Source: CAISIP01 sp038247175 (GTDB lineage: Bacteria; Pseudomonadota; Gammaproteobacteria; Burkholderiales; Burkholderiaceae_C). Taken from it: a stretch of DNA of 15,611 bases. The position numbers were made by a program, and so were the translations under genes. The notes below the pieces were generated by a model. That model made no database searches and was not told the origin of the DNA. It saw only the letters and a list, made by a program, of their open reading frames with translations. Of the stretch, positions 7,560 through 14,123 are shown one piece after another; the first letter of the stretch is position 1; each line of letters begins with the position of its first letter. The stretch covers positions 1 through 15,611 of the forward strand of contig JBBRVD010000086.1 in the NCBI GenBank assembly GCA_038247175.1, in the 5' to 3' direction.

Positions 7560-9113
7560 ATGACGACGACGACCACGAACTCCATCTGCCAGGGCGACCT
7601 GATCGAATCCGTTGCAGCCGCACTGCAGTTCATCAGTTACTACCACCCCGCTGACTACATCGCGCACCTGGCCCGCGCCTACGAGCGTGAGCAAAGCCCG
7701 GCGGCCAGGGACGCAATCGCGCAGATCCTGACCAACTCGCGCATGAGCGCAACCGGTCACCGGCCGATCTGCCAGGATACCGGCATCGTCAACGTGTTCG
7801 TCAAGATGGGCATGGACGTGCGGCTCGATGGATTCACCGGCACGCTGGACGACGCGATCAACGAAGGCGTACGCCAGGGTTACCAGAATCCGGACAACCC
7901 CCTGCGCGCGTCGGTCGTCGCCGATCCGCAGTTCGACCGCAAGAACACCAAAGACAATACACCGGCGGTAATCCATCTGGAACTGGTGATGGGCAACACA
8001 CTGGAGGTGACGGTGGCGGCCAAGGGCGGTGGCTCGGAGAACAAATCCAGGATGGTGATGCTCAACCCATCCGATTCGATCGTCGACTGGGTGCTCAGGA
8101 CGGTACCGACCATGGGCGCAGGCTGGTGCCCGCCGGGCATGCTGGGCATCGGCATCGGCGGCACTGCGGAACGCGCGGTCCTGCTGGCCAAGCAGTCGCT
8201 GATGGAAGACATCGACATGTACGAGTTGCTGCAGCGCGGCCCGCGGAACAAGACCGAAGCGCTGCGCATCGAGTTGTACGAGAAAGTCAATGCGCTGGGT
8301 ATTGGTGCCCAGGGGCTGGGTGGCCTGACGACGGTGCTGGACGTCAAGATCGCCATGTTCCCGACCCATGCCGCCGGCAAGCCGGTGGCCATGATCCCGA
8401 ACTGCGCCGCCACGCGCCACGCCCATTTCGTCTTGGACGGCTCGGGCCCGGTGTACCTCGACCCGCCGTCGCTCGACCTCTGGCCGAATGTCCAGTGGAC
8501 ACCGGACTACCAAAAGAGCCGCAAGATCGACCTTGACACCTTGTCCAGGGACGAGATCGCGACCTGGAAAGCGGGCGACACCTTGCTGCTGTCGGGCAAG
8601 ATGCTGACCGGCCGCGATGCCGCGCACAAGCGCATCCAGGACATGCTGGCCAAGGGCGAGCCGCTGCCGGTGGACTTCACCAACCGCACGATCTATTACG
8701 TCGGCCCGGTCGATCCGGTGCGCGACGAAGCTGTCGGCCCGGCCGGCCCGACCACGGCCACCCGGATGGACAAGTTCACCGAGATGATGCTGGCCCAGAC
8801 CGGCCTGATCAGCATGATCGGCAAGTCCGAGCGCGGCCCGGAGGCAATCGACGCGATCCGCAGGCACAAGAGCGCCTATCTGATGGCGGTGGGCGGCGCC
8901 GCTTATCTGGTCAGCAAGGCGATCAAAACCGCCAGGGTGGTCGGTTTCGCCGATCTGGGCATGGAGGCGATCTATGAATTCGACGTGGTCGACATGCCGG
9001 TGACGGTGGCGGTGGACTCGGGCGGTACCAGCGCCCATATCACCGGGCCCGCGACCTGGCAGAAACGCATTGCGACGGGGGAGTTCAAGAACATTGCAGT
9101 GACCGCGGGTTGA
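7560..9113 (+). CDS. Class I (iron-sulfur) fumarate hydratase
   Basis: Oxygen-sensitive [4Fe-4S] hydratase that interconverts fumarate and L-malate in the cytoplasm (TCA cycle); relatives also hydrate mesaconate. The protein has 517 residues in one chain, like FumA/FumB, with the catalytic FeS domain (about residues 10-290) followed by the beta-type domain (about 300-510). The three expected cluster cysteines are C71 in HRPICQDTG, C190 in GAGWCPPGMLGIG and C282 in NCAATRHAHF. SMIGKSERGPEA (from residue 418) is a family signature near the C-terminus. The start is set at 7560 because the usual family N-terminus begins there (MTTTTTNSICQGDLIESV); neither it nor the upstream ATG at 7488 has a clear ribosome binding site. 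The stop is followed after 1 nt by the AtuA-family gene, so the two are probably co-translated. The true substrate in this operon could be fumarate or a related unsaturated diacid. Confidence 0.93.
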   Translation: MTTTTTNSICQGDLIESVAAALQFISYYHPADYIAHLARAYEREQSPAARDAIAQILTNSRMSATGHRPICQDTGIVNVFVKMGMDVRLDGFTGTLDDAINEGVRQGYQNPDNPLRASVVADPQFDRKNTKDNTPAVIHLELVMGNTLEVTVAAKGGGSENKSRMVMLNPSDSIVDWVLRTVPTMGAGWCPPGMLGIGIGGTAERAVLLAKQSLMEDIDMYELLQRGPRNKTEALRIELYEKVNALGIGAQGLGGLTTVLDVKIAMFPTHAAGKPVAMIPNCAATRHAHFVLDGSGPVYLDPPSLDLWPNVQWTPDYQKSRKIDLDTLSRDEIATWKAGDTLLLSGKMLTGRDAAHKRIQDMLAKGEPLPVDFTNRTIYYVGPVDPVRDEAVGPAGPTTATRMDKFTEMMLAQTGLISMIGKSERGPEAIDAIRRHKSAYLMAVGGAAYLVSKAIKTARVVGFADLGMEAIYEFDVVDMPVTVAVDSGGTSAHITGPATWQKRIATGEFKNIAVTAG

Positions 9114-9114
9114 G

Positions 9115-10455
9115 ATGACTCCCTTCCGTATCGGCTCTGGCGCCGGTTACTCCGGCGACCGTATCGACCCCGCGCAGGATCTGGCCGAACGGGGGCAACT
9201 CAACGCCCTGGTGTTCGAATGCCTGGCCGAGCGCACCATCGCGCTGGCGCAGTTGCGCCGCAGCATCGACCCCCAGCAGGGTTACGACCCGCTGCTGCGC
9301 GAGCGCATGCACGCGGTGCTGCCGGCCTGCCATGCGCAGGGCTGCACCATCATCAGCAACATGGGCGCCGCCAATCCGATGGCGGCTGGACTTGCGGTGC
9401 TCGCAGTGGCGCAGGAGCGTGCCCTGCGCGGCATCCGGGTGGCGGTGGTCGAGGGCGACGACGTGCTGGCCTGGATGCGAGCTCACGAAGTGCCGCTGCT
9501 CGAAGGGTCCGGCCAGACGGTGCGCGACCTGGGCGAGCGGCTGATCTCGGCCAACGCCTACCTGGGTGCCGACGCCTTGTTGCCATCCTTGCAGGCAGGC
9601 GCCGGCGTCGTCATCACCGGCCGGGTAGCGGACCCGTCGCTGTTCCTGGCGCCGCTGATGCACCGCTTCGGCTGGGACGGCGCCGACTGGAACAAGATGG
9701 GCCAGGGCATCGTCGTCGGCCATCTGCTGGAGTGTTCGGCCCAGGTCAGCGGCGGCTACATTGCCGACCCGGGGTATTTCGACGTGCCCGACCTGGCGAG
9801 CGTCGGGTTTCCGTTTGCCGACGTGCATCCCGATGGCAGCGCGTTGATCGGCAAGCTCGACGGCAGTGGCGGACGGATCGACCGGTTGACCTGCACCGCG
9901 CAGCTGCTGTACGAGATCGAAGACCCGGCCGCCTACCTGCAGGCGGATGTCGTGGCCGATTTTTCGGCGGTGCGTTTCGAGGAGGTCGGCCCGGATCGGG
10001 TCCGGGTCACAGGCGCCACCGGCCACATGCGGCCCGATACGTTGAAGGCGACGCTGGGCTACCGAGACGGATTTATCGGCGAAGGCCAGATCTCCTATGC
10101 CGGCCCGGGCGCGCGCGCACGCGGCGAACTGGCGCTGGCGGTGCTGCGCGAGCGGCTGCGGCGGCTGGGCTGGGCCCACCTGGAACACCGGGCCGAATTG
10201 ATCGGTGTGGGCGCGATGCATGGGCCCGCGCTGGCCCACGCCACCGAGCCCTACGAGGTCCGCGTGCGCCTGGCCCTGCGCGCCGAAACCCGGGCGCAGG
10301 CCGAACGCGTGGCGCAGGAAGTCGAGGCGCTCTACCTCAGTGGCCCGGCGGCGGGCGGCGGCGTGACCCAGTCGGTGCGCGAAGTCATCGCCGCCGCGGC
10401 GGCCCTGATCCCGCGCGCGGCCGTGCAGGCGCGCCTGACCATGCTGGAGAGCTAG
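9115..10455 (+). CDS. AtuA/DUF1446 family protein (acyclic terpene utilization-like)
   Basis: Cytoplasmic protein of 446 residues of the AtuA family (DUF1446). Family stretches are visible in order: GSGAGYSGDR at residues 7-16, ISNMGAANP at 80-88, ITGRVADPS at 167-175, LLECSAQVSGGY at 204-215 with ADPGYF following, and a conserved GFIGEGQISYAG further on. AtuA of Pseudomonas belongs to the citronellol/geraniol catabolic cluster, but its biochemical reaction is not established, and most family members sit in other contexts. The long form carries an extra C-terminal domain of about 100 residues; here that part is a separate gene at 10539. The ATG is 1 nt after the fumarase stop, a layout that favours reinitiation. 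With a fumarase upstream and a Bug receptor downstream, a role in catabolism of a carboxylic acid is more likely than terpene use; that is inference. Confidence 0.88.
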   Translation: MTPFRIGSGAGYSGDRIDPAQDLAERGQLNALVFECLAERTIALAQLRRSIDPQQGYDPLLRERMHAVLPACHAQGCTIISNMGAANPMAAGLAVLAVAQERALRGIRVAVVEGDDVLAWMRAHEVPLLEGSGQTVRDLGERLISANAYLGADALLPSLQAGAGVVITGRVADPSLFLAPLMHRFGWDGADWNKMGQGIVVGHLLECSAQVSGGYIADPGYFDVPDLASVGFPFADVHPDGSALIGKLDGSGGRIDRLTCTAQLLYEIEDPAAYLQADVVADFSAVRFEEVGPDRVRVTGATGHMRPDTLKATLGYRDGFIGEGQISYAGPGARARGELALAVLRERLRRLGWAHLEHRAELIGVGAMHGPALAHATEPYEVRVRLALRAETRAQAERVAQEVEALYLSGPAAGGGVTQSVREVIAAAAALIPRAAVQARLTMLES

Positions 10456-10538
10456 GATGAAACTGCCCCCACGCTCACTGCTTTCACTGCCCCCCGAGGG
10501 GGCCGTCAGACCCTTCGGAGCGGTCGGGCGCAACTGAC
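10456..10538 (+). repeat. GC-rich palindromic intergenic repeat, Comamonadaceae type
   Basis: The spacer between the two AtuA parts contains CCCCCCGAGGGGG, forming the stem GCCCCC/GGGGGC (10489-10494 and 10498-10503, 3-nt loop), then a second imperfect hairpin with GACC/GGTC arms around CTTCGGAG. From memory, sequences of this make, beginning ATGAAACTGCCCCC, are scattered between genes in Comamonadaceae genomes. No second copy was seen in this window, so repeat status rests on recognition and not on comparison. Confidence 0.55.
10457..10537 (+). CDS. 26-codon open frame lying on the repeat; possible coupling ORF
   Basis: ATG at 10457 follows the AtuA TAG after 1 nt, and its TGA at 10535-10537 is followed after 1 nt by the ATG of the next gene. 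The product would be 26 residues (MKLPPRSLLSLPPEGAVRPF and six more), rich in Pro, Leu and Arg, with no recognisable domain. It is entirely repeat sequence and is probably not a functional protein. It could still matter: ribosomes finishing atuA could translate it and reinitiate on the downstream gene, which has no Shine-Dalgarno sequence of its own. Confidence 0.3.
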   Translation: MKLPPRSLLSLPPEGAVRPFGAVGRN

Positions 10539-10868
10539 ATGTCGACCAGCAAACTGACCGTGCGCGACATCGCGATCGCGCGTTCCGGTGACAAGGGCAA
10601 CCGGGCCACGCTGAGCGTGATCGCGCGCGACCCGGCCGACTATCCGCTGCTCGAACGGACCTTGAGCTCCGAACGGGTACGCCAACACTATCAGGGCATC
10701 GTACAGGGCAAGGTCGACCGGTACCCCCTGCCCGACCTGGGTGCCTTGCAATTTGTGCTGCACGAGGCACTGTCTGGCGGCGTGACCCGCTCGCTGGCGC
10801 TCGATGCGCATGGCAAGACCCTGTGTTCAGCGGTCCTGAACATCCGGATCGACGACGATTTGCCCTAA
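10539..10868 (+). CDS. AtuA C-terminal-domain-like small protein
   Basis: Protein of 109 residues that matches the small domain fused to the C-terminus of long AtuA proteins. The signature IAIARSGDKGN lies at residues 11-21 (family pattern: IA, then RSGDKG), followed by a mixed alpha/beta pattern consistent with a small ferredoxin-like fold. In many beta- and alphaproteobacteria this domain is a separate gene directly after a short AtuA gene, as here, so the two products probably form one functional unit. The start at 10539 is fixed by the reading MSTSKLTVRDIA and comes 1 nt after the repeat-borne frame; no ribosome binding site is seen. It ends 36 nt before the Bug receptor gene. Biochemical function unknown. 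Confidence 0.82.
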   Translation: MSTSKLTVRDIAIARSGDKGNRATLSVIARDPADYPLLERTLSSERVRQHYQGIVQGKVDRYPLPDLGALQFVLHEALSGGVTRSLALDAHGKTLCSAVLNIRIDDDLP

Positions 10869-10904
10869 ACTTCGCGCTCTTTGTTCCAACTCCAGGATTT
10901 CTCC

Positions 10905-11873
10905 ATGCATCTCGGACTCCGCTCCATCGCCCTGTTCTCCATGGCCACCCTGGCCAGCGCAGCGGCTTTTGCCCAAGCCTATCCCAGCAAACCGATCAGG
11001 GCCATTGTGCCGTTCGCGGCCGGCAGCGCCACCGACCAGATCGGCCGCGCCTTCGCCGCCAAGATGTCCGAGACGCTGGGCCAGACCATCGTGATCGAGA
11101 ACAAGCCCGGCGTCAACGGCATGCTGGGTGCCGACGCGGTCGCCAAGTCCGCCCCTGACGGCTACACCATCCTGATCGGCACCAACAGCACGAACGCCGC
11201 GCTCAAGAGCCTGATGAAGTCGCTGCCCTACGACCAGGACACCGCGTTCGCGCCCATCGCCTACATGGGTTCGGTGCCGCTGATCATCACCGTCAACAAC
11301 GACGTGCCAGCCAAGACGCTCAAGGAGTTCGTCGCGCTGGCCAAAGCCAAGCCCGGCCATGTCACCTTCGCCAGCGCCAGCACCTCGCAGCTGGTGTCCT
11401 CCAGCGTGCTGGCCAGCATGGCCGACATCGAGATGACGAACGTGCCCTACAAGAGTGGTCCGGCCGCCATGACCGACCTGATCGGTGGCCAGGTGATGAT
11501 GTTCAGCGCCGACTTCGCGGTCACCGTGCCCCAGATCAAGGGCGGCAAGATCCGCGGCCTGGCGGTCACATCGACCAAGCGCTCATCGGTGGTGCCGGAT
11601 CTGCCCACCGTCAACGAGGCGCTGGGCCTGAAGGATTACGAACTGATTGCGTATTTTGCCGCCTTTGCCCCGGCCGGCACGCCAGCGGACATCATCAACA
11701 AGCTCAACGCCGCGGTGAATGCAGCCGCGCAGAACAAGGAGATCCAGGAGAGATTCGCGGCCCTGGGCTTTTCCACCGATCCGGGCACGCCGGCCGACCT
11801 GGCCAAACGCAGCGTCGCCGAAACAGCCAAGTGGGCCAAGGCGATCAAGGACGCGAAGATCGAGCCGCAATAA
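10905..11873 (+). CDS. Bug-family periplasmic receptor of a tripartite tricarboxylate transporter
   Basis: Extracytoplasmic solute receptor of the Bug (TctC) family, 322 residues, normal length. A Sec signal peptide is clear: positively charged start (MHLGLRS), hydrophobic core (residues 8-21), and cleavage expected after AFA at residue 23. The mature N-terminus has the Bug hallmark YPSKPIRAIVPFAAGSATDQIGR, then VIENKPGVNGMLGADAVAKSAPDGYT. Other typical stretches are FAPIAYMGSVPL, VPYKSGPAAMTDLIGGQVMM and FAAFAPAGTPADIINKLN. The start at 10905 is chosen over an upstream TTG because AGGA lies about 7 nt before it and the signal peptide begins there. Bug proteins bind carboxylates, amides or similar ligands; the ligand cannot be read from sequence. 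No TctA/TctB membrane genes are nearby, common for this expanded family. Last gene of the plus-strand operon. Confidence 0.93.
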   Translation: MHLGLRSIALFSMATLASAAAFAQAYPSKPIRAIVPFAAGSATDQIGRAFAAKMSETLGQTIVIENKPGVNGMLGADAVAKSAPDGYTILIGTNSTNAALKSLMKSLPYDQDTAFAPIAYMGSVPLIITVNNDVPAKTLKEFVALAKAKPGHVTFASASTSQLVSSSVLASMADIEMTNVPYKSGPAAMTDLIGGQVMMFSADFAVTVPQIKGGKIRGLAVTSTKRSSVVPDLPTVNEALGLKDYELIAYFAAFAPAGTPADIINKLNAAVNAAAQNKEIQERFAALGFSTDPGTPADLAKRSVAETAKWAKAIKDAKIEPQ

Positions 11874-11943
11874 GCCGTTGCAGGCGGTAGTGCCGGGGCT
11901 GCCGCGGCTCCGTCGCTCCCGCCATCGGCCCGATGGCGCCAGG

Positions 11944-11964
11944 ATGCCCCGTGTTGCGGGGCAT
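11944..11964. terminator. Hairpin between convergent operons, probable two-way terminator
   Basis: ATGCCCCG (11944-11951) and CGGGGCAT (11957-11964) form a perfect 8-bp stem with a 5-nt TGTTG loop. It lies 70 nt after the Bug receptor stop and 8 nt after the end of the minus-strand 60-codon frame. The T-rich tail is poor (GATGTTT on the plus strand), so it is a structural candidate rather than a textbook intrinsic terminator. Confidence 0.55.
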
Positions 11965-11972
11965 GCGATGTT

Positions 11973-12155
11973 TCAGCTGGCGAGCGAGAGGGCGAGCAGA
12001 CCTGCGGGCGTGGCAATCTGCGCCGCCAGCGAGGAACCATCGCCGCCGGGTTGCAGCGCCACGCCCGGCAGCTGCTCACGCCGGGCCGCGCCGGCCGCCA
12101 GGGTTGGAGCCGTGATGGCGATAGGGTCGATGCGGTAGGCGGGGAAGGTCGTCAT
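11973..12155 (-). CDS. Small hypothetical protein (60 aa) overlapping the L,D-carboxypeptidase stop
   Basis: Frame of 60 codons beginning MTTFPAYRIDPIAITAPTL and ending LLALSLAS. I do not recognise it. Its ATG forms a 4-nt ATGA overlap with the stop of the upstream carboxypeptidase gene, the same coupling style used in the mrp operon. Third codon positions are mostly G or C, as in the real genes around it. It ends just before the hairpin at 11944-11964, so it would be the last gene of the operon. There is no signal peptide or clear membrane helix, although the C-terminal third is fairly hydrophobic. No independent ribosome binding site is seen. It could be a chance frame; moderate confidence only. 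Confidence 0.45.
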   Translation of the reverse strand: MTTFPAYRIDPIAITAPTLAAGAARREQLPGVALQPGGDGSSLAAQIATPAGLLALSLAS

Positions 12156-13159
12156 GATGACGAAAGACGGTGCGCCGACTGGCCGGATCCCGCACGGCGT
12201 CGGTGCGTATGGCCCCAGTAGATCAGCGCATCGCGCCCATCCACCAGCAGGTCCACCGGCAGGCCGAACGGCAACACGACCTTGGTCGGCACGTGGCCGA
12301 TCGGCAGGTTCGTCAGCACTGGCACCTTGAGCTGGCTGCGCAACCATTCGACCACCGTCTGCAGCTTGAAACCCTTGTCATTGGGCGCCAGCTGGTACTG
12401 CGTGAACTGCCCCAGCACGATGGCCTTCTGGCGCGCCAGCACGCCGGCATGCAGCAGCTGGGTCAACATGCGTTCGATGCGGTACGGATGCTCGGCGATG
12501 TCCTCCAGCACCAGCACGCCTCCCTGAACCTGGGGGAAATACGGCGTTCCGACCAAAGACGTGAGCACGGTCAGATTGCCGCCCCACAACACGGCACCCC
12601 GCACCGGGCGTGCCAGCAGCGGTTTGTCGGGCTCGCTGCCCGGTGCAACGGTGGCCTGCCGCTTGCGCGAGGCCACCCTTGGCAGTCGCCAGCCCGCGCC
12701 CTCGCCCTGCCCGGCCAGCAGATCCTGCAGGCAGTCCTGCATGATGTCGTCGACCTGCTCGGGTCGGCCGAAATCGTCGTGCACCACCGGCCCGATCCAG
12801 CTCACCGCTCCGGTCTGCGCATACAGGGCGCATTGCAGCGCGGTGAAATCGCTGAAACCGGCAAACCGGGTACCGCGTTCGATCGCCTTGGCCAGCGCCT
12901 TGTACCGAATACCCGGCAGGATCCGCGTCAATCCGTAGCCGCCACGGCTGGTCATCGCCAGGTCGGCTCCGCTGGCTGCGGCCCGGTGGATCGCGGCCAG
13001 GCGCGTGGCGTCGTCGCCGGCAAAACGCATATGGGTGGCCAGCGCATCGGCATCGACCTCCACTTCGTGGTCCAGGGCTCGCAGACGCGCCACGCCACGC
13101 CGGAATGCGGCCTTGTCACGCTGGGCGCTTGACGGGGAATAGATATAGATATGGCTCAT
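12152..13159 (-). CDS. ldcA: L,D-carboxypeptidase, peptidase family S66 (LdcA-like)
   Basis: Cytoplasmic serine peptidase that removes the terminal D-Ala from murein tetrapeptides during peptidoglycan recycling; 335 residues, slightly longer than typical. The S66 triad is visible: nucleophile S103 in GFSDFTAL, E219 in VLVLEDIAEHPYRIERML and H289 in LPIGHVPTK, with spacing close to that of Pseudomonas aeruginosa LdcA (Ser115, Glu217, His285, from memory). RGGYG (about residues 84-88) and AVLWGGNLTVL are further family marks. The start at 13159 gives the usual opening (MSHIYIYSPSSA); an in-frame extension to 13252 would reach into the preceding gene and is not family-like. It follows the hydrolase end by 43 bp, without a strong ribosome binding site. 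The related MccF-type immunity peptidases share the fold, but the context suggests housekeeping murein recycling. Confidence 0.92.
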   Translation of the reverse strand: MSHIYIYSPSSAQRDKAAFRRGVARLRALDHEVEVDADALATHMRFAGDDATRLAAIHRAAASGADLAMTSRGGYGLTRILPGIRYKALAKAIERGTRFAGFSDFTALQCALYAQTGAVSWIGPVVHDDFGRPEQVDDIMQDCLQDLLAGQGEGAGWRLPRVASRKRQATVAPGSEPDKPLLARPVRGAVLWGGNLTVLTSLVGTPYFPQVQGGVLVLEDIAEHPYRIERMLTQLLHAGVLARQKAIVLGQFTQYQLAPNDKGFKLQTVVEWLRSQLKVPVLTNLPIGHVPTKVVLPFGLPVDLLVDGRDALIYWGHTHRRRAGSGQSAHRLSSS

Positions 13160-13202
13160 GGTCAGGGTCGAGGCGCGAGGCGGCTGACAAGGCAACGCGC
13201 CA

Positions 13203-14123
13203 TTATCCGTGGCCAAATACATGCACCGCCTGCTCGGCGATCGGCTCGCCATGCTCCTGCACGAAGTGACCAGCCTGCTCCAGCACCAGGGGCTGCGGAC
13301 AACCGCGAATCCATGTGCGCAGTTGCTCCATCACCGGCAGGCCGAGTACCGGGTCCTGTCGGCCCACCGCCATCATCGTGCGGCCCTGCCACTGCTCGCG
13401 CCAGAAGTCGCGCGCCTGGCGCGACACTGCGGCACCGTCCGAATCGGGAAACTCCGGCACCATGGGCGCGAAGGCGCGCGTGGCCGCACGGTAACCGGCA
13501 TCGGGAAACGGCGCCATGTAGGCTGCGCATTGCGCTGGCGTCATCTGCGGATTGCCCCGCGCGAACAGGCGTGCGATGTCGTACTCCGGGCTCTTCGCGC
13601 ACATCTCGCGCCAGGCCAGGAAACCGGGGGCGAGCGGCATGTCGCCGGTGGCCAGCACGGTGTTCATCACCAGCAGAGCGGCATAACGTTGCGGCGCCTG
13701 CATCGGCAGCGTCAGCCCGAGCAGGCCACCCCAGTCCTGCACCACCAGCACCATATCGGTCAGGTCCAGCCGCTCGATCAGTTCGAGCAGCACCTGTCGG
13801 TGCCAGGTGAAAGTGTGGCTTTGCGCCTTCTTCGGTTTGTCGCTTTTGCCAAAGCCGGGCATGTCGGGCGCGATCACGCGGTCGCCGGCCTGCAGGAATA
13901 CCGGAATCATCTTGCGGTACAGGTAGCTCCAGGCCGGGTTGCCGTGCAGACACAACCAGGTGCGGCGTGCATCGGTGGGACCTTCGTCCAGGTAATGCAG
14001 GCGCAGGCCGGCCAGCGAGGGCAGGTCGGCCAGGTAGCGAGGCTGACAGGGATAGTCCGGCAGACCGTCGAAGCAGCTCTCGGGTGTGCGCAGCGCGTCG
14101 TCGCGCAATGGGGTAGTGTTCAT
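13203..14123 (-). CDS. Haloalkane dehalogenase (HLD-I, DhlA-like) from an internal start
   Basis: Alternative product of 306 residues in the same frame as the TadA fusion. The ATG at 14123 is preceded by AGGA with 7 nt spacing, read out of the last TadA codons, so independent translation is plausible. DhlA-like sequence begins almost at once (ALRTPESCFD, then RLHYLDEGPTDA) and runs to the end (AGHFVQEHGEPIA). All catalytic and halide-binding positions of DhlA have equivalents: nucleophile D130 and W131 in VVQDWGG, cap-domain W171 in FLAWREM, acid D257 in GRQDPVLG and base H286. The oxyanion motif HGNPAWSYLYRKMIP lies at residues 60-74. Such enzymes hydrolyse halogenated alkanes to alcohol and halide in the cytoplasm; the natural substrate here is unknown, and an epoxide hydrolase or ester role is less likely given the two tryptophans. 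Confidence 0.6.
   Translation of the reverse strand: MNTTPLRDDALRTPESCFDGLPDYPCQPRYLADLPSLAGLRLHYLDEGPTDARRTWLCLHGNPAWSYLYRKMIPVFLQAGDRVIAPDMPGFGKSDKPKKAQSHTFTWHRQVLLELIERLDLTDMVLVVQDWGGLLGLTLPMQAPQRYAALLVMNTVLATGDMPLAPGFLAWREMCAKSPEYDIARLFARGNPQMTPAQCAAYMAPFPDAGYRAATRAFAPMVPEFPDSDGAAVSRQARDFWREQWQGRTMMAVGRQDPVLGLPVMEQLRTWIRGCPQPLVLEQAGHFVQEHGEPIAEQAVHVFGHG

Noticed and set aside
7317..9038. Upstream in-frame extension of mrpA giving a 1514-residue protein
   Set aside because: The extra part lies antisense to the fumarase gene, is rich in His and Arg and lacks family similarity; the MrpA family N-terminus begins at 7316.
9085..10770. Minus-strand frame of 561 codons opposite the AtuA genes
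   Set aside because: Antisense shadow with no recognisable domain; the plus strand has clear family motifs.
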